A stretch of DNA of 64,000 nucleotides, from contig CAJJDP010000109.1 of assembly GCA_905182995.1 (NCBI GenBank), positions 310,001-374,000 of the forward strand, given 5' to 3'. This stretch comes from Paramecium octaurelia (taxonomy: Eukaryota > Ciliophora > Oligohymenophorea > Peniculida > Parameciidae). A model generated the notes under the pieces. The model made no database searches. It was not told the origin of the DNA and saw only the letters and a program-made list of their open reading frames with translations. The translations under genes were made by a program, and so were the position numbers. Below are positions 29,794 to 43,082 of the stretch, piece by piece (position 1 is the first letter of the stretch; every line of letters starts with the position of its first letter).

Positions 29794-30885
29794 TAATTAT
29801 ATATACAAATTATATTTTATTATATAAATATTTCAAGAAATTTAATCAACATTCAATAAATTTTTGTTTCAGTTTATAGAAAAATATCATAATCAACTCT
29901 CAAAATGAACAAATTTGTATCAGATATTACTCAATACAAACAAATTATAGAAATTAAAAATAATGCTTCTAAGTTAGTTATCAAATTATACTTCTTTACA
30001 GGTTAATTAAAATTAAAAGCAAAATACTAAAAAAATTTTAAACAAAAATTGCCCTTACAAATACATATTTTATGCGATTTTCAATATAGAATAATTATCA
30101 AAACTCTTTATTCTTACCACCATTTTTGCTCTCTATAAGAATTAATTAATTGTAAATTCAATTATTCTAACTCAAGTCCTTCAAAAGTTAACATCAATAC
30201 AATTTATGCTATTCTTATAATTACAAAAAGATTCTTATAACTTTCCACTTTTTGACAATAATTTACTCCAATATTCTGTAAAATAAACCAACTTTTATTT
30301 TTATTATGACTAATAGAGATAAATAATGAATGCGTTTATATATTATGCTATTTAGAAATTTAGAACTCTTAAGAAAAATATTGATAAAAAAACTCCTTTA
30401 TCTATAAAATAGTAGATTTTTAATTTTACAATAAGGCTACCAAAGTACAATGAGTAATTTGAAATGATTCCTTATCAAAAATCTAAAATAATGCATCCAA
30501 CATATTTCCAAAATGGAACAAATTTTCTTATTGAAAGATAAAATTGTCCTCTGGCATAATATTATAAATAACAACTTTCCATGTAATTCATACACAATTA
30601 ACCATTATCGAAGTTATGATTTTCATAACCTTAACAACCTGACCATTTACTCTTTAGCCTTTATTTGAATTTCTTTCCAAAAAATAAAAATCGAAAGTCA
30701 TATTTTTCACTTAGATAAAAATCTACAATGCTAATTTTTCAATATCTCGAAAAACTAAATATATATATAGATTTGCATTTTTTCTTTATCGTTTAATAAT
30801 ATTAATGTGGTAGTGTAACCCTTATCATTATATTAAATCCTTCTTCAGTTAACTATTCGTTATCAAGAAAAATAATCAAATTCAT
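29723..30885 (+). repeat. uncollapsed contig overlap, first copy (second copy 30887-32049)
   Basis: From the end of the WD gene onward, 1163 bp are repeated after the single N at 30886 at a constant offset of 1164 bp. It is interpreted as two unmerged overlapping contig ends. The second copy carries only the last 24 codons of the WD gene. Confidence 0.85.
29905..30255 (+). CDS. hypothetical small protein or exon
   Basis: ATG 29905 opens a 116-codon frame ending at TGA 30253, starting MNKFVSDITQYKQIIEIKNN. It contains CDFQYRIIIKTLYSYHHFCS and is rich in Lys, Ile and Tyr. Downstream, 30290-30370 and 30385-30620 carry further protein-like pieces (IRLPKYNEQFEMIPYQKSKI; HPTYFQNGTNFLIERQNCPL), the latter in another frame. 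This may be the first exon of a larger or damaged gene. The copy at 31069-31419 is the same sequence repeated by the contig overlap. No domain is recognised. Confidence 0.35.
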
Positions 30886-31068
30886 NATGGAGACTATTTG
30901 ATAACTTGGGATTTCTCATTAAAAGAAATATTAATTAGAAAATACACAGAACAATGATAATTATATATACAAATTATATTTTATTATATAAATATTTCAA
31001 GAAATTTAATCAACATTCAATAAATTTTTGTTTCAGTTTATAGAAAAATATCATAATCAACTCTCAAA

Positions 31069-31419
31069 ATGAACAAATTTGTATCAGATATTACTCAATA
31101 CAAACAAATTATAGAAATTAAAAATAATGCTTCTAAGTTAGTTATCAAATTATACTTCTTTACAGGTTAATTAAAATTAAAAGCAAAATACTAAAAAAAT
31201 TTTAAACAAAAATTGCCCTTACAAATACATATTTTATGCGATTTTCAATATAGAATAATTATCAAAACTCTTTATTCTTACCACCATTTTTGCTCTCTAT
31301 AAGAATTAATTAATTGTAAATTCAATTATTCTAACTCAAGTCCTTCAAAAGTTAACATCAATACAATTTATGCTATTCTTATAATTACAAAAAGATTCTT
31401 ATAACTTTCCACTTTTTGA
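31069..31419 (+). CDS. duplicate copy of the hypothetical ORF at 29905-30255
   Basis: Same sequence at an offset of 1164 bp, part of the repeated contig end at 30887-32049. It should not be counted as a second gene. Confidence 0.35.
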
Positions 31420-32049
31420 CAATAATTTACTCCAATATTCTGTAAAATAAACCAACTTTTATTTTTATTATGACTAATAGAGATAAATAATGAATGCGTT
31501 TATATATTATGCTATTTAGAAATTTAGAACTCTTAAGAAAAATATTGATAAAAAAACTCCTTTATCTATAAAATAGTAGATTTTTAATTTTACAATAAGG
31601 CTACCAAAGTACAATGAGTAATTTGAAATGATTCCTTATCAAAAATCTAAAATAATGCATCCAACATATTTCCAAAATGGAACAAATTTTCTTATTGAAA
31701 GATAAAATTGTCCTCTGGCATAATATTATAAATAACAACTTTCCATGTAATTCATACACAATTAACCATTATCGAAGTTATGATTTTCATAACCTTAACA
31801 ACCTGACCATTTACTCTTTAGCCTTTATTTGAATTTCTTTCCAAAAAATAAAAATCGAAAGTCATATTTTTCACTTAGATAAAAATCTACAATGCTAATT
31901 TTTCAATATCTCGAAAAACTAAATATATATATAGATTTGCATTTTTTCTTTATCGTTTAATAATATTAATGTGGTAGTGTAACCCTTATCATTATATTAA
32001 ATCCTTCTTCAGTTAACTATTCGTTATCAAGAAAAATAATCAAATTCAT

Positions 32050-35000
32050 CATTGCCTTAAGAATGGCCTTTATAACTAAAACTCTCGCTTCTTTGTTAAA
32101 GTTTAGCCCCTTGTTCCACTTTATGCAATTCCAATAAGCAAGGAAATGTTCTCGACTTAGTTTTATATAGTTGTGAAGACCATGGTTTAAGCCAATTTTA
32201 AAACTCTTGAATTGCCAAGGTTCCACAGAAATTTCATTCAAATGTAAATTCCTTATAAAAGCAAGAGATCACAATTATTTTTGACTGAGCATTCTTTAAA
32301 AATTGTAGGCTTTGTCCCCAATAGCATGTTGTATACAATAAGCCATATGAGAATCTCTTTTCCCTTTGGCTCATTAAGGGTCATTGATAACTTCGCTATA
32401 TGTCGGGATAGATTAGCTGGTTTCTAGCTCAATGCCAATTCATACATTTTGAGCTTGGCTTATATAAGATCCTTGTAGTTGAAGTTGTTATTTGATTGCT
32501 CTAATATTACTAGCCTTGCAATTAATTAATCCTGATCAGAGCAATATCTATAACAATTATAAGACTTTAGATTGGCAATCTTATACAGCCTAAAAATAAA
32601 GATAGATTAAGGAGCTATAGCACCTTGTATATCTGCAAATAGGAGCAGTACGAATTAGGTCAAAAATTATAACCGCAAAACCACTAAATGTAAATACCGC
32701 AGATTAATTTATAGTGAGGCGTACTCGATAATTCTTTTTTCAGACAATTAATTTAAACTCACAATTGGTTACACTCCAAAAACCCAGGCAACTAGTATAT
32801 TTTATATTACACTTGAATTTTTTAATTCATTTAGGGATTTTGGGTGATAGGATCTCTATTTAATCGTAGAAGTATTTAACAATGCGACCATTATGGCTGA
32901 ACCATTTTTGTAATGATAAAAGGATCTTATGACTCCTGTTTCATAAATCTGCCCATTGATAATACATACTAATGACTTAATAGGAAGAAACTATTTATCA
33001 ATTTTCTTATTTTAATTGATGTTTCAGGGAAAATTTTTTTTCCTTTCAAATAGATTCTAAGCCATTTGGAGTCAATGATCAAGATTCTATTGCATTTGAC
33101 GGCAAGTGTAAATCTTCTCTACCTGCAAAAACCGTTTAACTTATCCCTTAATTACTTTTTGAATGCGAAATAGTTTTAAACTTGTCTTAAGCTATTCAGT
33201 TAAGTTCCTTTTAATTATAAACACTTTTCATAGGATAATCCTCCTTCACAATTGGCAATACTTGAGCCTTTACTTACAGTTGCAATAAGGACAACAAAGA
33301 ATCTTCTTGAAATGGCATTAGTCGTGTTAATGATGTTGTGAACAGTTTGTTCTTCCTTACTTGCGGTAAGTGTCATACTTTCTATTTCCATGATGAATTT
33401 TCTCCTTCTTCAAGTACACAACATTGAGCGCAAGTTCATTATTGAATGGTGCATTTATATAAAGATTTTGATGTGCAAAGCTTTAATTTCGAATAATTAT
33501 ACAGTAAAGATTTTGAATTTTAAGCGATTTCATAAATATGTGATGTTACTTGATATTTGTGTTTATTGTCACTTTATTAATCGAGATTGTAACCTTGTAG
33601 TTCAATCTTAGCTTCCTATTAATTATGTTGTGACAATCAAATTATAAGTTAAAATTATTGTGTTTTGAATCAGTTTTACCTCCTTTTTCAAATGTAATTT
33701 TATTTGTGCACCACACATCCTATTTTTGCTTTTGTAATTTCAATATACAGAATTTAACCACTAGTGATATGCAGCATTAAACTTCTTTGATAATAATGGC
33801 TAATTACACATTTCAGTAAAATTTATAGATCCATTAGGCTCTGCAATATATATAAATGCATAGTCCATTATATTTTAAGTCTACTTGCAACCGCAGACTA
33901 AAAGCAGCGATTTGTGTTCATTTTGAGGGGATTGTTAGACTCTTTGAACTATTCATTAAGTAGTGATGCACTTCATTTGAGAAAATAATTCCCCCTAGCA
34001 GATTTTCAAATAATTTTTCTGCATATTCTATTTTAATTTAAGACTCCAATTTGTCATCTGCATCTTGCAAAAAATAATATTCTTACATACTTGTCTCACA
34101 TCTTTGTAACAGCTTGTTATTTACTATGATGTCTGTTAATAATTTAATTTTAAAACCTAATTTGGTAATTATTAATCTAATTGTACAATTAATTGAATTA
34201 TATCTCTTGAGGCAACATATGGTTTAGTTTGCTGCCTTCATTTGATCTTGTGATCCTTCTAGTTGATCTCTTTTTCATCCGCCATCAGCTTCCCTCTTGC
34301 AGTCAATGTTTAAGTTAATGCTAACATTTACTGTATTTTGGAAAACTTGTTATTTTTACATTATTTTTTTCTTCATAATAGCACGCATGTTTCTTTAGAT
34401 GCGTGATGCGACAACAGCCGTTTTATTATGTTACTTGTAATCTCTATATTAATATTTAATATACTTTATAAATTTTCCCATTTCTTAAAATGCACAATCT
34501 TGTAAGTTTTGCTCTCATTATGAGGCATTTCCTTTATGCGTTAAGAATACTTCTCATAAGGTTATTGTCCGAATTAAGTAACTTGCTAGGCTTAAAATGT
34601 GATTTTGGGCTTTATTAAGACAGCAACTTAATGGTTCAAGCCTCTAACCTCCTCATATTATGCAATATTCAATAACAAGTCAACCTAGTGATTGCTACGA
34701 TGGTTTCATTTAATACATTCATCATTTTCAACTTCAGTTGAATACAATTCTTAGGAAATAAGTATCATGTATCATGTTTATGAAGCCTTTACTTGACAAT
34801 TCTATATGATAACAATGCAAACAAAATTTTTTGCTCTTTTTTTTACCCTTTCCGAGCTACTAGACTAAATCTCTTAACCAGTGGACTATATGTATTGCTA
34901 CTAAATTGTTGACTTCCACAACACCCAGCACACCAATTGCATCTAGAGTTAGATGCCGTACAAATTTATCCTAATTAAAGCAGTGAGTTCTCAATATTAA

Positions 35001-37325
35001 ACAAGTGATGAGCATATCGCTACTCTTTTGGGTTGTGTGACAAAATTTTTATAACTGATACATTATCCAATAGTGGCGCATTCCAATCGCAACGAAATTT
35101 GAGACTTGTGTAACTGCAATTCTTATCTCTTAATTAATTCTCTTTTTATTAAACCTTTTTTGATGGAAATTGCATTTTTTGGACAAAATGCTTGTTCTCA
35201 AAAACTTTTTTTTTGCATTTATTATTAATAATAAGTTCTTAATTGAATATTCCAGTTCTTCTTGGTGAATATATGAAACTCTCTAAATTACTTGACAATT
35301 AATTTTGCTCAATAATTAAATCTTAATAATTTCAAATACATATTTAGAATATTTAATATAACCAGATTGAAATGTCATAGAGGTTTTAGAAGCCTCATTT
35401 ACTCCATAAAGTTTTCTGCAGCTGAAGCGAACTTTAATTCATTTGCAAATGGTATAGCTATTATTACAAGGACTACAAATTATTATTTGATGAACTTTAA
35501 TAATAAGATATAAATGCATCAGAAGGTTAACTAAAATTTGGGCACTATTCCACATGCTGTATGCGGAAACATTACAATTCAAAGAACAACAATCAAACTT
35601 GTATTTGTAAAACAGTCTAAACATGTTATAAGTTGTTAATAAATTCATACACATGAAGTATTTTATTATATTACAACTAAAGATAGTCACATTTTGTTTT
35701 GTTTCTTTAAGCAATTCCAATAATTGTATAATTATGTTGCTGGATAATGATACTTAAGCCTAATCAGCTAGCACCCACCTTCACCTTTTTTGCCAATAAA
35801 GCCAAAACTTATTATGATGATCTACCTTCATAATAGTTTTATTAAACTTATCCAACATCCATCAATGCCTTATATACTTCTTGTTTAGATTCTAGATATT
35901 TGACATCTGATATTACCTAAACAATCAGTTGCTATTATTTTTAAGGTGAAGCCAAGAGGAAATTGTAGGTCTTATGATATCTCATAAAATTTTAATTATA
36001 GAGATTCCAATTCTTGCTGTTTAGACTCTGGCTCAGATTTCCGTGTTATTGCAATGCGTTTGTATAAATAGTAGATGCCATTGCCACAAGAAAACTTTTC
36101 GTTGCTGAATTTAAAATATTATTATTTAAGAATAGATATGCATCAGCTTTTGAATTGAACGCAGCCATTAACGTTAAGGGATTCATATTTAGATTGCTTC
36201 AATTACTACTAGGAAAGCAGATATTACTAAATCAATTTAACGGTTAATTTTAAATCATCTGAGCTTAATTCTACTATGCCTCAAAAATTGTATTAGATAC
36301 AGGAGTTGCTAGACCATTCACATTATGTATCTGTCGAGGGATGAAGTGCAATCTGTTATGAGAAGCCGAATTCCGAACTACAATATTAATAGGGTTTGTC
36401 TTCTATCAAATATTTACACTCTTCTTATAAAGAGCAATTTAAAATTAACCACCTGAACATTACCTTCTTATGGCTTAAGTAGATGAGCTTTAAACATGTA
36501 ATTCTCTAACTGTTTCCCATTACTTAGCAGCACTGCTTATCTGCATTTAATGTCCAAATCGTTTCATAAGTTCTACTTCTTACTAATGTTTAAATTTTTC
36601 GAGATCAATGCATTAGCAGTAATAGTTATATTAGTTATATTTCTTTAGTCATAGCAAATAATATTTTAGTTAAAATTCTGACCCTGATATATGTTTTTAT
36701 TAATTCATAATTGGAGCTTGCATTGCTTGCAACATAACCTAATAAAGATGTGTGTTGTTGTTACCTAATGTCTCATATTAAAATCTTTGAATGTTATAAT
36801 TTTTTCAATCAAGCAAGATTTGAACTTAGTTTCATTTGGGACAGCTTTAGCACATTTGATATATGTATTAATTTAAATACTGGAAACCAAAATTTCACCT
36901 ACTTCTCCATTTTATCAAGCCTATATAGCAATAAACATGATCACCACAGATAGGAATTCTGTTTTAGCAATATGTAAATGGACTGCTACTAGTGTCCTTG
37001 ACATCAGTTAATGTTCAAACTGTTTAATATGGTACAGACTATGCATACCTTGGAAGAATTGTATAAATAGATTCATCTGAGCTGAACTCATATCCTAAAC
37101 TTAATATCTTTAGGCATTATTTGAACTTAGACAACTCACTAATGCAAAAAAGCAAAGTATGCAAACAGGGTTATATTAATTTCGAATCATTTGAATAATT
37201 AAGACATGCTAAGAGTTAATTTGCAAATGGGGAATACTTTGAGACAAAAAAGTAACTAATTATATGCTGCAAAGCCTCCTCCATCTCACTACCTCAACAA
37301 TTACTAGCAACCATCATAAAGTTGA
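32050..37325. other. large unassigned tract
   Basis: Base composition is less extreme here, with more TGC, GCA and CTT words than in the flanks. Plus-strand open pieces include 34211-34741 (176 codons) and about 35755-35970 (APTFTFFANKAKTYYDDLPS). Some look like extracellular protein sequence with scattered cysteines. Frames change often and I could not build a gene. A long decayed secreted or membrane protein gene is one possibility; germline-limited non-coding DNA is another. Confidence 0.3.
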
Positions 37326-37997
37326 TGCAAGGAAGAGAACATTAGCTAATAAGCGGAGAATTTAAATAGACCGTAATTATAAAATGATGAGATTGTTAAC
37401 AACATCACCTACTAACAGGATAATATGCATCAATTAAGATGTTTATAAACTCCAAAAGGAATCAGTCTTAAGTGTCACGTATTAGATTTATTCAAAAATA
37501 TTCTTTTACTCTTTAAACTTTATTGTATGCTGTAATTTGGGTTTTGTTCTGTCAATGTATTTGAGTCCTGGATTAGTCGAACTAATTCCAAAGGTAGAAA
37601 AGCATAGCTTAGATCATAAATAATCTTTAGTTCTTAGGGTTCAACTTTGACAGAATTGTCTCAATCAATTATTCATAGAACTCTTCAACCATTTAAACCA
37701 AATGTTTCTAGAACTTCAGTAAGGTTGTACCCCTTTAACTCAACCATCAAAGAGGAAAAATTATCATGCTTAATTATAGAGGCACAACCGCTTTTTATAA
37801 TTGTGAATGAACTAAAACAAGTCTTATATTGTAGATTTCAATCATCCTTAAAAGGATAATTACTACAAGTCTCAGTAGCAAAAGCAATCAAAAGAAATGA
37901 TTCTCTTAAATTACACTGGCAATAATTAAGTGATGCGAGAACTCTACATATAAGAGGAATGCATCTATTTATAGTTATTTATAATGCATTTTCCTGA
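37326..37997 (+). CDS. long open frame, C-terminal part of an unknown protein
   Basis: Open for 223 codons between an in-frame TGA at 37323 and TGA 37995-37997. It has a hydrophobic segment near residues 60-85 (DLFKNILLLFKLYCMLQFGF), followed by a polar basic part (TELSQSIIHRTLQPFKPNVS; VRLYPFNSTIKEEKLSC). The length is above what chance alone commonly gives. There is no clear start, so it may be the last exon or last intact portion of the gene whose remains fill the upstream tract. No family is recognised. Confidence 0.4.
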
Positions 37998-39096
37998 TAA
38001 AATTTTGGTCAAAAAGTTCATACCATAATATCATAATCCTAACATTTGTATTCTTGTTTAATATTCATTGCTGCTCAAATTCTTGATCTTCGCAAATTGT
38101 TTCTACTCACTTGACGTTCTAAATTTACAGTACAATGTGAGGGTTTTTACATCAATACATTATATAAGGATTCGAATGGTGTTAACAATCTCCTATGTTT
38201 ACAAATTTGTTATTATCATTTTCCAATCATTTTGGTGACCTTCTCAATTTTCACCAACCTTTAGAATTTAATCTCTTTCTTGCTTTATTGTTGTTGGCTT
38301 TTGAAGGACTCTATTTATTCATTTGTGAAAAATAGGGGATATTTGATTTCTGTAAAAAGATCCTTCAACTTACAACCTTTTCAAATATTATGTAATAAAA
38401 TGTTATAGTTAAAAGACTTGAATTTATATGTTAAATTGCCAGAAGCATTGATTAATATAAAGTAAAATCCAAATGAATTTAGCAGGATTATAGCTCTAGT
38501 AAATATTCAACAAAAATTATCAGCCTGGCTCAAAATGCTATTTTACTTAAGGTTCTTGATTTATCTCTGATTTAAATGAATTATCAAACTTTGTTATCTA
38601 ATATGGACACCAACTTTTGCAAATAATAGATGAACCAAGTGAATACTAATTTAATTCAAATCAGATTTGAAATATAATCAATAATCCAAAAATTCGAAAT
38701 GGTTTATAATTGAAAGGAAAATGTTTTATTGAATCTTGCGCTCAAGAGGTACTTTTTTTTACAAAATTAAAATACTCAAAGTAATTCTGAATGATTTTTT
38801 TAAGCTTAGAAAGCTAGAACAAATCGTTAGAATTGAACTAAAGTTTTTCAAATTTTAACCTATGGAAGAATATCAATTAATTAGGATGTTAAATCGAAAG
38901 ATTCACAACCTATTATATCTAATGTACTCATTGTGAGATTCAAGCGAAACAAAGAAGATAAATTGTAAAAATAAATTAATTTCGCTGTGGTTTGTAAAAT
39001 ATTAAATAATTAGCTATCATAAACAAAGAATATAAAAGAAAGTAAATTAAAAGTTCTATTTTAATGCAAACATTGTAGATATTTATTATTATTATT
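37998..39096. other. spacer before the TPR gene
   Basis: AT-rich; no gene recognised. From 38555 on it is repeated after the N at 40018 (offset 1464 bp) as part of a contig overlap, so both copies are the same promoter region of the TPR gene. Confidence 0.45.
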
Positions 39097-40017
39097 ATGC
39101 CTGTGAATAACATCATCGTCTTTAACAATTACTTTTAATAGAAATAGGATAATAAAATCAGAACATAAATTTCTAAATTAGATTTATAAAATAAATAAAT
39201 GGGATAGCAAGGGAATTAAAAGTTAAAATGTTAGCAAGATGATCATTAGGATGATATAGAAACGATTTGCTATAATTAATTTTGTCAAGACTTCAGATTA
39301 AATTGTTTTAAATGTAATAAGAGAAAAATCCATCTTGATCATTCGAATGATGTTGAAAAAATCAATAGTTTGATTGGATTTATTGAAAATACGAATAAAG
39401 TATGTGATAATTTGATTGATGATCTTAATTCATATGTAGAAAATCTAAATCAATCATTTTCTTAATTAAAAAGAGGAATCAGATTAAAATATTCAATACA
39501 AAAAGAAAGATTAATAAATTTAAGCTCAAAGCAATTACATGACTATTTGAATTCAACCATAACACTAATTGAATATAAACAATCAGTGAAATAAATCATT
39601 TCTGCTTAGGCTAAGAAATTGACTCATACATTTAATAATTTATATGAATAATTATAATTATTGTCATTTAATTATTATTAGGTTGATAGTAGTTCAATAA
39701 AATTATCAGAAGATTTATATGATAAAGGTAATTTTGTATTATAATTTTTAGGTTTTGATTTATTTTTGAAAACTAATTATTCAGAGGCAATAGATATTTT
39801 AGATATGTCAATTCAATTTAATCCTAAGAACTACTTATCTCTGGGGTGCAAAGGTGAATATTATAGTAAAATTAATAGGTGCGTGCTTACGAAAGTTAAA
39901 TAAGTATGAGGATGCAATAAGTTGGCTCAATAAAATATTATCTATTAATCCTAAGCATATTTTTTCCATATTGGAAAAAGGTTGATTGAATGATAATTAA
40001 ATTAATAGGTAAATGTT
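38555..40017 (+). repeat. uncollapsed contig overlap, first copy (second copy 40019-41481)
   Basis: 1463 bp repeated across the single N at 40018 with no differences that I noticed. The first copy ends inside the TPR exon that starts just after the third intron. Confidence 0.85.
39097..40017 (+). CDS. TPR gene, truncated duplicate copy (5' part)
   Basis: Same ATG, zinc-like N-terminus, first three introns and first TPR exons as the full gene at 40561-41885. It is cut at the N join and should not be counted separately. Confidence 0.8.
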
Positions 40018-40560
40018 NCTTGATTTATCTCTGATTTAAATGAATTATCAAACTTTGTTATCTAATATGGACACCAACTTTTGCAAATAATAGATGAACC
40101 AAGTGAATACTAATTTAATTCAAATCAGATTTGAAATATAATCAATAATCCAAAAATTCGAAATGGTTTATAATTGAAAGGAAAATGTTTTATTGAATCT
40201 TGCGCTCAAGAGGTACTTTTTTTTACAAAATTAAAATACTCAAAGTAATTCTGAATGATTTTTTTAAGCTTAGAAAGCTAGAACAAATCGTTAGAATTGA
40301 ACTAAAGTTTTTCAAATTTTAACCTATGGAAGAATATCAATTAATTAGGATGTTAAATCGAAAGATTCACAACCTATTATATCTAATGTACTCATTGTGA
40401 GATTCAAGCGAAACAAAGAAGATAAATTGTAAAAATAAATTAATTTCGCTGTGGTTTGTAAAATATTAAATAATTAGCTATCATAAACAAAGAATATAAA
40501 AGAAAGTAAATTAAAAGTTCTATTTTAATGCAAACATTGTAGATATTTATTATTATTATT

Positions 40561-41885
40561 ATGCCTGTGAATAACATCATCGTCTTTAACAATTACTTTT
40601 AATAGAAATAGGATAATAAAATCAGAACATAAATTTCTAAATTAGATTTATAAAATAAATAAATGGGATAGCAAGGGAATTAAAAGTTAAAATGTTAGCA
40701 AGATGATCATTAGGATGATATAGAAACGATTTGCTATAATTAATTTTGTCAAGACTTCAGATTAAATTGTTTTAAATGTAATAAGAGAAAAATCCATCTT
40801 GATCATTCGAATGATGTTGAAAAAATCAATAGTTTGATTGGATTTATTGAAAATACGAATAAAGTATGTGATAATTTGATTGATGATCTTAATTCATATG
40901 TAGAAAATCTAAATCAATCATTTTCTTAATTAAAAAGAGGAATCAGATTAAAATATTCAATACAAAAAGAAAGATTAATAAATTTAAGCTCAAAGCAATT
41001 ACATGACTATTTGAATTCAACCATAACACTAATTGAATATAAACAATCAGTGAAATAAATCATTTCTGCTTAGGCTAAGAAATTGACTCATACATTTAAT
41101 AATTTATATGAATAATTATAATTATTGTCATTTAATTATTATTAGGTTGATAGTAGTTCAATAAAATTATCAGAAGATTTATATGATAAAGGTAATTTTG
41201 TATTATAATTTTTAGGTTTTGATTTATTTTTGAAAACTAATTATTCAGAGGCAATAGATATTTTAGATATGTCAATTCAATTTAATCCTAAGAACTACTT
41301 ATCTCTGGGGTGCAAAGGTGAATATTATAGTAAAATTAATAGGTGCGTGCTTACGAAAGTTAAATAAGTATGAGGATGCAATAAGTTGGCTCAATAAAAT
41401 ATTATCTATTAATCCTAAGCATATTTTTTCCATATTGGAAAAAGGTTGATTGAATGATAATTAAATTAATAGGTAAATGTTTAAGATTGTTAAATCAATA
41501 TGAGGATGCAATCATTTGGTTAGATTAAGCATTAGCAATTGATCCTAAGCATGTTTTTTCCTTATCCTAAAAAGGTTGATCGATTAATACATTAATAGGA
41601 GAATGTTTAAGAATGTTAAAAAAATATGAGGAGGCAATTTTTTGGCTGGATCAAGCATTAGCTATTGATCCGAAGGATGTTTTTTCATTATCCGAAAAAG
41701 GTTGATTGACTCATAATTAAATTAATAGGTGCATGCTTACGATAGTTAAATAAGTATGAGGATGCAATCTGTTGGCTAGATCAAGCATTAGCAATTAATC
41801 CTAAGCATGTTTTCGCTATAAAAATCAAAGGTATATTGAATCTTAATATTTAATAGAATTTTGCAAGTAGGAATTGAGTTAATGA
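40561..41885 (+). CDS. TPR protein with B-box-like N-terminus; each TPR is one 102-nt exon
   Basis: ATG 40561 to TGA 41883-41885 with six GT-AG introns (41192-41215, 41318-41342, 41445-41472, 41575-41598, 41701-41728, 41831-41856) gives 390 codons without a break. A later in-frame ATG is at 40663. Residues 45-95 form a Cys/His cluster (CYNQFCQDFRLNCFKCNKRK, then HLDH) like a B-box zinc site. A helical, Gln/Asn-rich stretch follows to about residue 210. Then come five tetratricopeptide repeats such as LNKYEDAICWLDQALAINPK. The five TPR exons are each exactly 102 nt (34 codons) and every intron falls in phase 1 within K-G. TPR arrays bind protein partners; which ones is unknown. Confidence 0.88.
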
Positions 41886-43082
41886 ATTTATTTTAATTAA
41901 TAAAATTAATAATGCCATTACGGTCTAATAGTTAATTATTGCTCAGTGTGCAGATCATATCCTTTTACTTATTCCTTTCTATGCACACCATATTATTAAT
42001 AATAGAAAGAATGAATTAATATTCTGAGAAAAAGTCTCAGAAAATAAATATATATATGAGAGTAAAATCTTCAATTTTAGTTGTAATTTCAATATAAAAA
42101 TTTCTCAATATATATATGTTTCAGAAGGTTTTATATATATAAAGACTTCTGCTTCTCTAGTAGAGCAGATTAGAAGAATTTAGAAATCTACCTAGAGAAA
42201 TTGCTGAGGACTGAAAAGGACATTCTCAAACTTATTGCATGAGATTAGAAAAAGCTATCATACATGTGCACAGTATTTTCGAGACAACCAGAAGTTAAAA
42301 TTTATATTATAAAATAAGCATGAAACTCCAGGTTCTGAAGAATTTAGCCTCTTTTTTTTTTAAATGATTTTCAAATGAAATTGTGATTATTTATACCTTT
42401 AAGATTGAGGTTAGTTAAATTTAAGAAAATGTTATATAGATAAAATTTAATTTAATTAATGAGAAGCATGTTAAGATTCTGAAACAAAGTAGAAAATAAA
42501 GTAATCCAAATAAACTCATTATAAACTATGCCATCTTTTTTTATATTTTTATTTGAAAACTTAATCCAATTAAAATTTCATTTATATTAATTTTGTAGAT
42601 TTCTTTATTTTTTGCCAAAGAAATCTTAATATTTTAACTATGATTTATTAATGTCAGAATGAATTTGAAGTCGCAACAAACAAAGCAGAAAGTTGAAATT
42701 AAAGTTTATTTAAAGAAACTTTTTAATTTTGTTCCATGTTCAAGGAAATGGAATTGGACTTTGATTATTTTAGACATTTTAGAAAGAGGGATTTTAAATA
42801 AATAAAAGAAACTTCATGTTAGTGTATACACTAATGTTGATATCATTGGCAAAAAATGAAACAAACAGAGATATTTTTATTTATTGCTCGAACATTAATA
42901 ATAAAATAACTTTAACAATTATTGTTTAAATCAAGCAGGTTCGTATAATTAGTGTAAAGATTGGTTTAAATCTAAGATTTTAACATTTTCATACACTTAT
43001 TACTTGTACAGTAGTGGAATTCTTGAAAATATAATATTAATTGTGTACATATATTTACAGATATAAAATACAAAAATATAAA
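41886..43082. other. intergenic region
   Basis: AT-rich spacer between two plus-strand genes. Apart from the inverted repeat at 42122-42151 I see no gene, tRNA or other RNA. From 43030 the sequence is shared with the far side of the N gap. Confidence 0.45.
42122..42151. repeat. 30-bp inverted repeat / hairpin
   Basis: CAGAAG at 42122-42127 pairs with CTTCTG at 42146-42151. The interior TTTATATATATAAA is itself palindromic, so only one mismatch and one G-T pair interrupt the stem. It could be a terminator-like or 3'-end structure, or simply a simple-sequence palindrome. No neighbouring gene uses it in an obvious way. Confidence 0.6.

Noticed and set aside
34211-34741. 176-codon open frame as a gene
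   Set aside because: With TGA as the only stop in AT-rich DNA, open stretches of this size are not rare. It has no Met-proximal start, domain or codon pattern to support it.
41900-41990. Possible tRNA or snRNA downstream of the TPR gene
   Set aside because: No cloverleaf arms, T-loop or A/B-box pattern could be drawn on either strand.
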